A stretch of DNA of 64,000 nt. Source: TMED14 sp002167805 (lineage in GTDB: Bacteria; Bacteroidota; Bacteroidia; Flavobacteriales; Schleiferiaceae). Each line of letters starts with the position of its first letter. Position 1 is the first letter of the stretch. The stretch is taken from NCBI GenBank assembly GCA_965655795.1, contig CBFHHY010000003.1, positions 62,001 to 126,000 on the forward strand. Direction: 5' to 3'. The position numbers and the translations under genes are program-made. Below, in pieces: positions 25,908-34,292 of the stretch. The notes under the pieces are model-generated. The model ran no database searches and had not been told where the DNA came from. It saw only the letters and a list, made by a program, of their open reading frames with translations.

Positions 25908-27003
25908 CTGATGCAATTCTATCAGCCCAAAACAATCCCTTATCCAAAAGCTTCCAAAAGCCATATTCATCTTTTTTCAACCTTTCGGCATCTATATGAG
26001 GCCTCCAACACTTTTCTATATCACTCGACCATTCGCCTAATATTTTAGAATCCAAGCCTTCTCTAGTTCTTAATTGAGTCATAATTATCTCATTGATAAT
26101 ATCTCTTTTCTCCAGAAATTCTTCTTCGTACCATAAATTATTTACCCCTACTGATTTTTGATATTTAATGTTATTACTTACATTCCATCGCCTGATAGAA
26201 CCTCCATCATAAGAATGAGCTCCAGGACCAATCCCATAATAAGGTTTCCTCAGCCAATATCTAGAATTATGTACGGATCTCCATTCTGGTAAGCAAGAAT
26301 TGCTGATTTCATAACAATCCCATCCTTGTTGACATAAATATTTTCTGTACCAGAGAAAATCTTCTTCAGCTCTATCATCACAAAGGGGTTTAGATTCTCC
26401 TTTTTTTATTTCATAAAAAAGCTGGGTCTTTCTTTCTACTGTTAAGGCATAATTAGACAGATGAACTAATTTCATTTCCAATGCTTTATTTACGTTGAAT
26501 TGCCACTCACTTAAAGATGAACTCGGTATTCCATAAATTAGATCAATACTAATATTTTCAAAGCCTGCGTCCTGCGCTCTTAATATTGATGTTGATGCTT
26601 CGATTGAATTATGTGAACGGTTCATCCATTTTAATTTATTATCAACAAAAGACTGAACTCCGATGCTCAAACGATTAATTCCTAATTTCTTCCAATTCGA
26701 TAAAGATTCATTATTTACGTCCTCTGGATTAACTTCAAGGGTAAACTCACCACCTTTTTTTAGGGGAGCGTTTTTCATTGCGGAATCAACTAAAGACGAA
26801 ATTGTCTTCGCTGGCAATAAAGAAGGTGTGCCTCCACCAAAATAATATGTATCCTGTTCTATCGGGGCTGATAAGAATCTTAAATCAATTTCTGCCTCCA
26901 TAGCTTTGAGAGTATTTTCGATTCCTCTAAGATTAGTGGAAAAATGAAAATCACAATAATTACATGCCTGGCGACAAAATGGGATATGAATGTAAAGTCC
27001 CAA
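25891..27003 (-). CDS. hemW: HemW-type radical SAM heme chaperone (oxygen-independent coproporphyrinogen oxidase-like)
   Basis: 370 residues with the radical SAM cluster motif at the very start, IPFCRQACNYCDFHF (Cys10, Cys14, Cys17, with a Cys-x3-Cys-x2-Cys spacing), then GGGTPSLLP, INRLSIGVQSF and IGPGAHSY, all typical of HemW/HemN-like proteins. HemW inserts heme into respiratory proteins and lacks the extra HemN-specific N-terminal residues, as here. The start is TTG and follows the sensor kinase TAA with no spacer, in the same reading frame. Confidence 0.88.
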   Translation of the reverse strand: MGLYIHIPFCRQACNYCDFHFSTNLRGIENTLKAMEAEIDLRFLSAPIEQDTYYFGGGTPSLLPAKTISSLVDSAMKNAPLKKGGEFTLEVNPEDVNNESLSNWKKLGINRLSIGVQSFVDNKLKWMNRSHNSIEASTSILRAQDAGFENISIDLIYGIPSSSLSEWQFNVNKALEMKLVHLSNYALTVERKTQLFYEIKKGESKPLCDDRAEEDFLWYRKYLCQQGWDCYEISNSCLPEWRSVHNSRYWLRKPYYGIGPGAHSYDGGSIRRWNVSNNIKYQKSVGVNNLWYEEEFLEKRDIINEIIMTQLRTREGLDSKILGEWSSDIEKCWRPHIDAERLKKDEYGFWKLLDKGLFWADRIASDGFIP

Positions 27004-28158
27004 TTAAATTATTTTCAAATCCATTCTAAAAACGGTACCCTTGTCTAATTGAGACGTTAAAAGGTATAACCTACCGCCATGAACTATTTCAACAATACGT
27101 TTTGATAAAGAAAGGCCAAGTCCCCATCCGCGACTTTTTGTTGTGAAACCTGGTTTAAATATATTCCGACGATCTTTTGTACTTATTCCTTTTCCGCTAT
27201 CATCAAAATCGATAGAAATAGATTTCTCTAAAACCCTAATGGATATGGATAATACTCCTTTACCATCCATGGCGTCAATTGCATTTCGCATTAAATTCTC
27301 AAAAACCCAACCTATTAAAACAGGTTCAACTTTTAAGTTTGGTAATTGATGAGCAGACTTAATATTAATTTTTAGATTCTTTGAACTTCTTTTTTGCATA
27401 TATTCAGAACTTTGATTTAGAAGACCTATAATGTCTACTTTAGAAAAAGTAGGTTCTGATCCAATTTTTGAAAAACGATCGGCAACGATTTGAAGCCTTG
27501 ACAGATCTTTTTTAATCTCATTTAGAGCTTTGGATTTAACTCCCTCTTCCTCAAGTATCATCGTCCAACCAAATAATGCAGATAATGGTGTTCCAAGCTG
27601 ATGAGCTGTCTCTTTTGCCATTCCGTTCCAAACAAGATTCTGCTCAGATTTCCTCGATCGACTAAAAGCTAAGTATGCAAAAAATAAATAAAGACTAGTT
27701 ATTCCGAGAAATAATTTTGGAAAAAACCTCAGCCTTTTTAGACTTCTAGATTCATCTCTGTAAATGAACTGCTCTACTCCTGGTGAGATATTTACTGTAA
27801 TAGGGTCGGAATAATCCATCATTTTACTCAATTCTTTACTCAGAAAATTAATAGATGTATCCTTACTATTAAGGTTTCGATAGGTGAGTATTCTATTTTG
27901 ATCATCTGTTAGAATCAGAGGAATACTTGTATTTAACTCTATGATTCTAGTCGCCATTGTTAAATCAGAATTTGGATTTGAAGTCAGTATCAGAGAAATA
28001 GCCTCTCCCCAGAGCCTTACTCGATCATTTTCTTGAGCCCGAAGTTGATCTGTAAACCTCTCTGTGTAAATAAGTGTCAAAACACCTATCAAAATTGCTA
28101 AAAGAAGCAATCCACCTTTCCATAGCGATTTCAAGAAAAATGAATTTAATTTAAACAT
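27004..28158 (-). CDS. membrane-bound sensor histidine kinase (orphan)
   Basis: 384 residues: a membrane helix at about 15-31, an extracytoplasmic sensor domain of about 115 residues without recognisable family, a second helix at about 149-165, then HisKA with the phosphoacceptor in AKETAHQLGTPLSALFGW (His186), the N box ENLMRNAIDAM, DSGKGI and the G2 box GWGLGLSLSKRIV. There is no HAMP domain and no response regulator nearby. It is transcribed ahead of hemW with only the stop codon between them. Confidence 0.9.
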   Translation of the reverse strand: MFKLNSFFLKSLWKGGLLLLAILIGVLTLIYTERFTDQLRAQENDRVRLWGEAISLILTSNPNSDLTMATRIIELNTSIPLILTDDQNRILTYRNLNSKDTSINFLSKELSKMMDYSDPITVNISPGVEQFIYRDESRSLKRLRFFPKLFLGITSLYLFFAYLAFSRSRKSEQNLVWNGMAKETAHQLGTPLSALFGWTMILEEEGVKSKALNEIKKDLSRLQIVADRFSKIGSEPTFSKVDIIGLLNQSSEYMQKRSSKNLKINIKSAHQLPNLKVEPVLIGWVFENLMRNAIDAMDGKGVLSISIRVLEKSISIDFDDSGKGISTKDRRNIFKPGFTTKSRGWGLGLSLSKRIVEIVHGGRLYLLTSQLDKGTVFRMDLKII

Positions 28159-28285
28159 AGTGCGAATATAGTTGCTGTTTTTTCTTGTAAATTTTAACTA
28201 AATAAAAATAAAGTGGCTAATTGATGAAATTAGTGCTATTGAGTTATCAATAATATAACCATTTTTGCAAGCTGATTTAAACTCT

Positions 28286-29494
28286 ATGAAATTCATTTTT
28301 CTTATTGTATTGATAATATTTTTTGCTATCGACTTTTATGCCTTTCAAACATTTAAGTCCTTAGACTTAAGCGAAAAATTTGAGAAATTATTTTGGATTA
28401 TTAACGTTGTCGGATATATCGGAATTTTTTGTTCAGTTTTTTTTTTCAGCCCAAAAGAACACTCTTCCTTATCAAGGATTTTACCTCAGTTTGTTTCAGC
28501 TTATATCATTTTGTTTTACATTCCAAAACTCATACCTGTTTTCCTTGGAACGATAGAAGATTTTTATCGTACTGGAAACAAAATGTTTTCTAATGAATGG
28601 CATAGTAGGCGCCGGTTTATTGGATTAATCAGTTGGGGTTTAGCTACGATTCCATTTTTTGGCATCCTTCATGGAGTATTTCGTGGGCGATCAAAATATA
28701 GAGTGCTGAATAATTCAGTAATAATAAACGGATTACCTGATGGATTTAATGGATTTAAAATTCTTCAAATCAGTGATATTCACTCAGGAAGCTTTATTAG
28801 CTATGAAGAAGTTCAAATTGGAGTCGAATTAATTAAAGAACAAAAACCCGATCTCATCGTTTTCACGGGAGATTTAGTAAACAATCTATATTCCGAAATG
28901 GAACCATGGGTCAATTTATTTAAAGAAATTCAAGCTCCTATGGGAGTCTATAGTATTCTTGGAAACCATGATTATGGAGATTATGTCAAGTGGCCAAATA
29001 TTGAAAAGAAAAAAGAGAACTTGAATAAGCTGTGCCAAATTCATGAAAAACTAGGATGGAATCTTTTGAGAAACCAGAATGCTACCATAAAAAAAAATGG
29101 AAACTCCCTAGATATTGTTGGAGTTGAAAATTGGGGGAATCCGCCATTTCCAAAATATGGAGACCTTAACCTTGCTCTTGAAGGCTTGGACCTCAAAACG
29201 CCAAAAATATTATTGAGTCATGACCCTACTCATTTTGATGGTGAAGTTGTTCATCATGAGTCCAACATCCCACTTACTTTGAGTGGTCACACTCATGGTA
29301 TGCAATTTGGAATTGAAATCCCTGGATGGATAAAATGGAGTCCAGTAAAATTCAAATATCCAAGATGGGCAGGCAGCTATTTTGATGAAAAATCACAAAG
29401 AAACCTGTATGTAAATAGAGGTTTTGGATATCTTGCATTTCCAGGTAGAGTTGGAATTTGGCCTGAAATTACAATGCATGAACTCCGAAAATAA
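28286..29494 (+). CDS. membrane-anchored metallophosphoesterase
   Basis: 402 residues from the ATG at 28286. A TTG at 28265 would add 7 residues and is less likely. About four membrane segments occupy the first 130 residues. The calcineurin-like domain follows with ILQISDIHSGSF, VFTGDLVNN, SILGNHDYGDY, LLSHDPTHF and LSGHTHGMQFG, which together give the full dinuclear metal site. This matches the YkuE-like/UDP-2,3-diacylglucosamine-related phosphoesterases attached to the membrane. The substrate is not determined. It is monocistronic and divergent from the sensor kinase gene. Confidence 0.87.
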   Translation: MKFIFLIVLIIFFAIDFYAFQTFKSLDLSEKFEKLFWIINVVGYIGIFCSVFFFSPKEHSSLSRILPQFVSAYIILFYIPKLIPVFLGTIEDFYRTGNKMFSNEWHSRRRFIGLISWGLATIPFFGILHGVFRGRSKYRVLNNSVIINGLPDGFNGFKILQISDIHSGSFISYEEVQIGVELIKEQKPDLIVFTGDLVNNLYSEMEPWVNLFKEIQAPMGVYSILGNHDYGDYVKWPNIEKKKENLNKLCQIHEKLGWNLLRNQNATIKKNGNSLDIVGVENWGNPPFPKYGDLNLALEGLDLKTPKILLSHDPTHFDGEVVHHESNIPLTLSGHTHGMQFGIEIPGWIKWSPVKFKYPRWAGSYFDEKSQRNLYVNRGFGYLAFPGRVGIWPEITMHELRK

Positions 29495-29562
29495 CAGTTT
29501 TAAATTATTATTACTCTCTTTAAATCATTAGTTTTATTAAATATTGAATAATAATTATCGCG

Positions 29563-30375
29563 ATGAAAACAAGAGTTTTATTTCTTATCACAATCCTTAT
29601 TTTCTCATTTCCAGCTCTAACCTATAAGAATGGGGCACCTTCCGGAAAAACTGGGTCCCCAAAAAGTAATAGCAATACTTGTTATAATTCCTATTGTCAC
29701 AATGGACCTTCTGCATCAACCCAAACAATATCCGTGAGCTCAAATATTCCGTCAGATGGATATATTCCAAATACAGATTACACTTTTACAATAACCTCCA
29801 AATCCAACGGAGCAAGTGATGCAAAAATGGGATTTGAATCCTCAATAGAGAGCCTGGGGCAACACCAAGGATCTTTAACTCAAGTTTCAGGATCAACCCA
29901 GATTAAAAGTTCCAGTTTTGTAACACATACCAGCACAAGTAATACACCGAGCTCAGGAGAAAAATCATGGGATTTTATATGGAATTCAGGACTAGCACCG
30001 GATAGTGTTGTTTTATATACTGCTGGGATTTTTGGCAACGGAAATAATGCTCCAAATGGTGACGTATTATTACTAGAAACAAAAGTTTTAAGAAAAAGTG
30101 GCTTGACTCTGAATGAAGACGATACAAATTATTTTTTGGCTTATCCAAACCCTGCTAAAAACTGGATTCAAGTTTCTAATTCCAAAGCAAATTCTAATGG
30201 TTTCATATACGTTTCAGACCTCTCTGGAAAAGTTGTTTTACAATCAGATTGGGTTTCAAATGATCAAAATGGTAAATTGATGGATGTTTCTGAATTATCA
30301 AATGGGATTTATAGTTTCAACTTAATCCTAGAAAATGGTGAAAACTTTCATTTAAAACTAAAAGTCTTAAGATAA
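29563..30375 (+). CDS. secreted choice-of-anchor V-like protein with T9SS sorting domain
   Basis: 270 residues: signal peptide, then a region with NTCYNSYCHNGPS (a Cys-x4-Cys-His motif reminiscent of heme or Reeler-domain proteins), a beta-sandwich domain with TFTITSKSNG and KSWDFIWN, as in choice-of-anchor V domains, and a C-terminal type IX secretion sorting domain (AYPNPAKNWIQVS...ISDLSGKVV-type...NGIYSFNLI...LKLKVLR). It is exported through the T9SS to the cell surface or medium. The function is unknown. It may be co-transcribed with the next gene (38-base gap). Confidence 0.8.
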   Translation: MKTRVLFLITILIFSFPALTYKNGAPSGKTGSPKSNSNTCYNSYCHNGPSASTQTISVSSNIPSDGYIPNTDYTFTITSKSNGASDAKMGFESSIESLGQHQGSLTQVSGSTQIKSSSFVTHTSTSNTPSSGEKSWDFIWNSGLAPDSVVLYTAGIFGNGNNAPNGDVLLLETKVLRKSGLTLNEDDTNYFLAYPNPAKNWIQVSNSKANSNGFIYVSDLSGKVVLQSDWVSNDQNGKLMDVSELSNGIYSFNLILENGENFHLKLKVLR

Positions 30376-30413
30376 GAAACTGCTTTTTGGCATGAAATTC
30401 GTAACCCTCAAGT

Positions 30414-31046
30414 ATGCTTAAAATTATCAAAAGAATATTTGTAAAGGGGAAAATTTTATGGGTTTCAGCTTTTCTATTTTTAAGCTTTGCATCGAAAGCT
30501 CAAAATGAAAGTTTAAAATTTTATATCCAAGCTGGGATTAATCAAAATACTGGAGCTCTGGGTTTTGATAGTGCTTTAGCATCAGTAAGTCAGTTAGTTT
30601 CTGATATAAACGCCTTAAATGGTTGGCAAGTTGGATTTATAATACGTGAATACCACAGTGAGACCCAGTATCTAGCTCTTGAAACTCTATACTCATCGAA
30701 TGAAACAAAATTGGTAATAGGCCCTCCTGACTCTTTAGGCCTTCCGACAACACAAACTTTAAATTCTCAGAAAATTATGCTTTCTATCTCTCCAGGCTTT
30801 AGAATCTTTCGACTAATACGTGGTCAGGCTGGGTTAAATGGAATATTTGAATTGAATAACGGTTTTCAAGAAAGCTTTGATAGTTTCAAACTTGCGTACC
30901 GCCTAGGGGTTGGTTTAGATATTTTTAAATTAACTGCGGACATATCTTACAATGCATCTTTTAATAAATCTTTTGGCGTCTTAGATGGAATCCCCTTGAG
31001 CAACTCACACTCTCAATTTTTATTTACAATAGGGTATAAATTTTAA
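30414..31046 (+). CDS. exported beta-rich protein, probable small outer-membrane barrel
   Basis: 210 residues with a basic N-terminus and signal peptide (WVSAFLFLSFASKAQ). The mature part consists of amphipathic strands with repeated Gly/Tyr/Phe turns (QAGINQNTG, GWQVGFIIREYHSE, AYRLGVGLDIFK, QFLFTIGYKF), the last ending in an aromatic residue as outer-membrane barrels do. No family is recognised with confidence. The size is like that of PorT/OmpW-sized barrels. It is followed by a putative small RNA and terminator. Confidence 0.6.
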   Translation: MLKIIKRIFVKGKILWVSAFLFLSFASKAQNESLKFYIQAGINQNTGALGFDSALASVSQLVSDINALNGWQVGFIIREYHSETQYLALETLYSSNETKLVIGPPDSLGLPTTQTLNSQKIMLSISPGFRIFRLIRGQAGLNGIFELNNGFQESFDSFKLAYRLGVGLDIFKLTADISYNASFNKSFGVLDGIPLSNSHSQFLFTIGYKF

Positions 31047-31061
31047 TTCAAGCAAGAAGTT

Positions 31062-31076
31062 TGGCACGCATTTTGG
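31062..31076 (+). promoter_or_regulatory. sigma-54-like promoter element
   Basis: TGGCACG-CATT-TTGG closely follows the RpoN consensus TGGCACG-N4-TTGC, with the invariant -24 GG and the correct 12-base spacing. Only the final C of -12 GC is G. It points at the putative structured RNA that follows. Confidence 0.4.
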
Positions 31077-31087
31077 GTCATAATATG

Positions 31088-31180
31088 ATAACGGGAGATA
31101 ATGTGTTTAGGTGATTAAGAGTTAACAAAAAATTTTGTTGATCCAATCTCTCGGAAAACCCTGGGAAACCAGGGTTTTTT
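31088..31180 (+). ncRNA. candidate structured small RNA with intrinsic terminator
   Basis: After the sigma-54-like element, about 93 bases end in a strong terminator. Inside, CGGGAGAT (31092-31099) pairs with ATCTCTCG (31146-31153) in an 8-bp stem with one G-U, enclosing a perfect AACAAAA/TTTTGTT hairpin (31124-31130, 31133-31139). No convincing protein reading frame is present (only a 9-codon ORF). It does not match any RNA family I know. It might instead be just the 3' UTR of the preceding gene. Confidence 0.35.
31157..31180 (+). terminator. intrinsic terminator
   Basis: An 8-bp stem AACCCTGG/CCAGGGTT with a GAAA loop, followed by a T-run. It lies between the convergent barrel gene and the aldehyde dehydrogenase gene. 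Confidence 0.8.
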
Positions 31181-32621
31181 ATTTTAAATCCACATATATA
31201 TTCTTCGGTTCAGTGAAAAAACGAAGGGACTCATAACCTCCCTCTCGCCCAACGCCACTTTCTTTGACACCACCAAAAGGAGTTCTTAAGTCTCTTACAA
31301 GCCAACTATTTATCCAAATAATACCTGCAGCAATATTATCTGCAATTCTATGTGCTTTTTTTAAGTCATTTGTCCAAACCGTAGCTGCTAAGCCATATTT
31401 AGAATTATTTGCGAGCTGAAGAGCTTCGTTTTCCGAACTAAATGGCATAACTGTTACTAAAGGTCCAAAGATTTCTTCTTGATTTGTCCGGCAAGACATA
31501 TCTAATCCGGAAATGATAGTTGGACTCATATAAAATCCTCCAGAGTACTCACCCTCGAGAGTAATTGACTCACCGCCAAACTCAACTTCACCACCTTCCT
31601 TTTTCGCTAATTCGACATACGACAAAATCTTTTCCTTATGATCTTTAGAAACGATAGAGCCTAAATCTGATTTTGGATCCTTCGGGGGGCCAATTTTCAA
31701 TTTTTTTGTTTCTTGAATAAATGCTTTTAAAAAGCGAGTATATAAGTTACTCTCAACTAAAATTCGACTTCCACATAGACAAATTTGTCCTTGGTTTGAG
31801 AAAGAAGACCTAACCGTTGTTTGAATCATTTTATCAAAATCACAATCTGAAAAAATAACATTTGAATTCTTCCCACCCAACTCAAGACTAATTTTCTTAA
31901 AATTAGCTGCTGCAATTCTATTTATTTTCTCACCGGTAGTCGTTCCACCAGTAAAAGATATTAGTGATACATCCGGGTGACTTACAAGAGGCTGACCTGC
32001 ATCTTCGCCCTTGCCATGAATGATATTGATTACTCCCTTCGGGAATCCAACCTTATCTATTAACTCAGAAAGAATAAAAGCAGTTGCTGGGGTAATTTCA
32101 GAAGGCTTTGCAACAACAGTATTACCAGCTGCTAAGGCAGGGGCAATTTTCCATGTAAATAAATATAGTGGCAGATTCCAAGGAGAAATACATGCGACAA
32201 CTCCCAAAGGGCGCCTGAGAGTGTAGTTAAATCCACTAGTCCCCATATCGTGAATCTCACTGTTTTCATGTAAAATAGCTGTTGCAAAAAAACGAAAATT
32301 ATCAATTGCGCGAGGGATATCAACTTTTTTTGCTAAAGACAATGGCTTCCCATTATCTTTTGACTCTGCTTTTGCAAAATATTCTAACTTTTCATCTAAT
32401 TCATCCGCTAATTTTAATAAGAAGGAAGACCTCTTCGAAGCTGATAATTGAGACCAACTTGGAAAAGCCTTTTTTGCGGATCCCACAGCATGAGTAACAT
32501 CAGCTTCTGTACTTCTAGGTGTTTCCCCATAGATTTTGCCTGTAGAAGGATCAATGTTATCTATGTATTTACCATTTTGGGGTTCGACAAAAACACCGTC
32601 TATATAATTTGCTATTTTCAT
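31179..32621 (-). CDS. NAD(P)-dependent aldehyde dehydrogenase
   Basis: 480 residues from the ATG at 32621 (MKIANYIDGVFVEP). Upstream in-frame starts would overlap the SDR gene. Signatures are PWNLPLYLFTWKIAPALAAGN, FTGGTTTGEKI, the catalytic Glu in SLELGGKNSNVIF and the catalytic Cys in NQGQICLCGSRIL. It is nearest in character to the hydroxymuconic/aminomuconic semialdehyde dehydrogenase group, which in Bacteroidetes often serves tryptophan (kynurenine) breakdown. That assignment is tentative. It follows an SDR gene by a few bases, suggesting a two-gene catabolic operon. Confidence 0.9.
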   Translation of the reverse strand: MKIANYIDGVFVEPQNGKYIDNIDPSTGKIYGETPRSTEADVTHAVGSAKKAFPSWSQLSASKRSSFLLKLADELDEKLEYFAKAESKDNGKPLSLAKKVDIPRAIDNFRFFATAILHENSEIHDMGTSGFNYTLRRPLGVVACISPWNLPLYLFTWKIAPALAAGNTVVAKPSEITPATAFILSELIDKVGFPKGVINIIHGKGEDAGQPLVSHPDVSLISFTGGTTTGEKINRIAAANFKKISLELGGKNSNVIFSDCDFDKMIQTTVRSSFSNQGQICLCGSRILVESNLYTRFLKAFIQETKKLKIGPPKDPKSDLGSIVSKDHKEKILSYVELAKKEGGEVEFGGESITLEGEYSGGFYMSPTIISGLDMSCRTNQEEIFGPLVTVMPFSSENEALQLANNSKYGLAATVWTNDLKKAHRIADNIAAGIIWINSWLVRDLRTPFGGVKESGVGREGGYESLRFFTEPKNIYVDLK

Positions 32622-32625
32622 CAGC

Positions 32626-33414
32626 CTAAAGGTTAGGAGTTCTTCCCCCATCAACGGGTAAATTAATCCCCGTTATATATGAAGCGTCTGAAGATGCTAA
32701 AAATACAATTGCACGAGCAATTTCTTCAGGCTCTGCAAATCTTTGCATAGGAATTTCATCACGCATTTCTTCTTTAATTTTTTCTTCGCTACTGCCTTGG
32801 TTCAACGATTTTCGGACAATAATTTCATTAAGCCTTTCAGTTGAAGTAGCGCCTGGCAAAACATTATTTACTGTTATTGAATCTGGAGCCAGCTCGTTAG
32901 CTAATGTCTTTGACCAATTTGCCACAGCAGCCCTAACAGTATTACTTACTCCAAGTCCGTTCAAAGGAGCTTTTACAGATGTACTAACAACATTTATTAT
33001 TCTACCGTAACCTGAGGCTCGCATACCTGGAATCAATAATTGAGAGAGGTTATGGTTATTAATTAAATGATTTCTGAATGCATTATTAAAATCCTCTTCA
33101 GAAGAGTTGATAATAGAACCTGAGGGGGGACCGCCAGTATTATTCACAATGATATTTATAATCTTTCCTTGATCTAAATAATCTTGAATAACTCTCTTAA
33201 CGTTCGAAGGCTCACTAAAGTCTGCAACAAGAATTTCATGCGATTGTCCCAATTTCGTGTCTAATTCAAGTCGGGTTTCTTCTAATTTTTCTTTATTCCG
33301 AGACAACAGAACGATTGAAACTCCCCTCTCCGAAAGCAAATTTGCCGCAGCCCTTCCAATTCCCTGAGTGCTGCCTCCTACAAGCGCGGTTTTACCAATT
33401 AAATTGCTTTTCAT
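32626..33414 (-). CDS. atypical short-chain dehydrogenase/reductase (BKR-like SDR)
   Basis: 262 residues with an SDR fold: nucleotide loop GGSTQGIG (instead of TGxxxGIG), NNTGGPP in place of NNAG, VVSTS holding the catalytic Ser, and PGATSTERL. The YxxxK catalytic pair is replaced: the aligned segment reads SNTVRAAVANW, so Tyr is Ser and Lys is Arg. A subgroup of BKR-like SDRs with an imperfect tetrad is known, so this is a family trait, not recent decay. Its operon partner is the aldehyde dehydrogenase. The reaction is unknown. Confidence 0.85.
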   Translation of the reverse strand: MKSNLIGKTALVGGSTQGIGRAAANLLSERGVSIVLLSRNKEKLEETRLELDTKLGQSHEILVADFSEPSNVKRVIQDYLDQGKIINIIVNNTGGPPSGSIINSSEEDFNNAFRNHLINNHNLSQLLIPGMRASGYGRIINVVSTSVKAPLNGLGVSNTVRAAVANWSKTLANELAPDSITVNNVLPGATSTERLNEIIVRKSLNQGSSEEKIKEEMRDEIPMQRFAEPEEIARAIVFLASSDASYITGINLPVDGGRTPNL

Positions 33415-33443
33415 TTCATGAAGTTACTTAAGGATTATTTGAA

Positions 33444-34292
33444 TCAACTAAATATAATAATATCTTGAAAATCAGTTGTCGCTCCCTTTCTTCCGGACCA
33501 ACTACCATGAAATGTCTTTGCTTTCTTCCATCCTGCATCATTAGCCCATTGTAAAATCTTCTTTTCTTCATAGGCAACATTTGCACCCTTTGAAATTTTA
33601 CTCATATACCAGGCATCGTGAATTTTGAACTTAAATGGATATTTTGATTTTTGAGAAGTGATTATCGACTCCTGATCCATCAGAAAAAATGTTGCTAAAA
33701 ATCTTCCTCCAGGACGAATAACCCGTCTTGCTTCTTTTAAATAATTGATAACTGCATCCGGTTCTAAATGAGTAAAAACACTCGACGCCCAGGCAAAATC
33801 GAAATTATTTTGATCATAAGGAAAAACAAACTTTGATGCGCATGCTCCATTTTTTACATAAAGATCATTCTCGATACAAACATGTCGAAACGAAAAATTT
33901 GGAAATTTGTTAGTGATTCGTTTTGAACAATCGTCTACTGCGCTTTTGACAATTTCAAACCCTTCATATGATGCTTTTTTATGAAGATAATTGGTCAAAG
34001 GTATTGCCATTCGCCCAAGGCCAGACCCGATATCTAAAACATGATCCTTTGCCTTTAGCCCTCCCAATTCAATAAAGTATTTTTTGTATTTGAGACCATT
34101 CTCTAAAAAATCTCCTCCTCCGGTAAAAACTTCTCCAGGTGATGGAAGGACAATCCCATTATATGTTTTCTTCCCTTTTAAAAAAAAATATAAATCCAAT
34201 GGGGAAAAAAATATTCTGCGAACAAATCTTCTACCTCTTGGACTTAGCAAATAAAAAAATGATCGAAAGTACTGTTTCATGAAATTAATCAA
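33444..34292 (-). CDS. class I SAM-dependent methyltransferase
   Basis: 282 residues. The SAM-binding motif I is DHVLDIGSGLGRMAIPL near residue 80, followed by SYEGFEIVKSAVDDC, FDFAWASSVFTHL and EARRVIRPGGRFLATFF, typical of the Methyltransf_11/25 type. The N-terminal 45 residues are basic and aromatic and may associate with the membrane. The substrate is unknown. ATGA overlap with the aminopeptidase P stop (34289-34292) indicates coupled translation. Confidence 0.87.
   Translation of the reverse strand: MINFMKQYFRSFFYLLSPRGRRFVRRIFFSPLDLYFFLKGKKTYNGIVLPSPGEVFTGGGDFLENGLKYKKYFIELGGLKAKDHVLDIGSGLGRMAIPLTNYLHKKASYEGFEIVKSAVDDCSKRITNKFPNFSFRHVCIENDLYVKNGACASKFVFPYDQNNFDFAWASSVFTHLEPDAVINYLKEARRVIRPGGRFLATFFLMDQESIITSQKSKYPFKFKIHDAWYMSKISKGANVAYEEKKILQWANDAGWKKAKTFHGSWSGRKGATTDFQDIIIFS

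Noticed and set aside
30383..30398. Second sigma-54-like site TTGGCATGAAATTCG before the barrel gene
   Set aside because: It lacks the -12 TTGC and keeps only part of the -24 element.
31088..31119. Tiny ORF (9 codons) inside the putative sRNA
   Set aside because: It is too short to support, and no conserved feature is visible. It is left as a possible leader peptide only.
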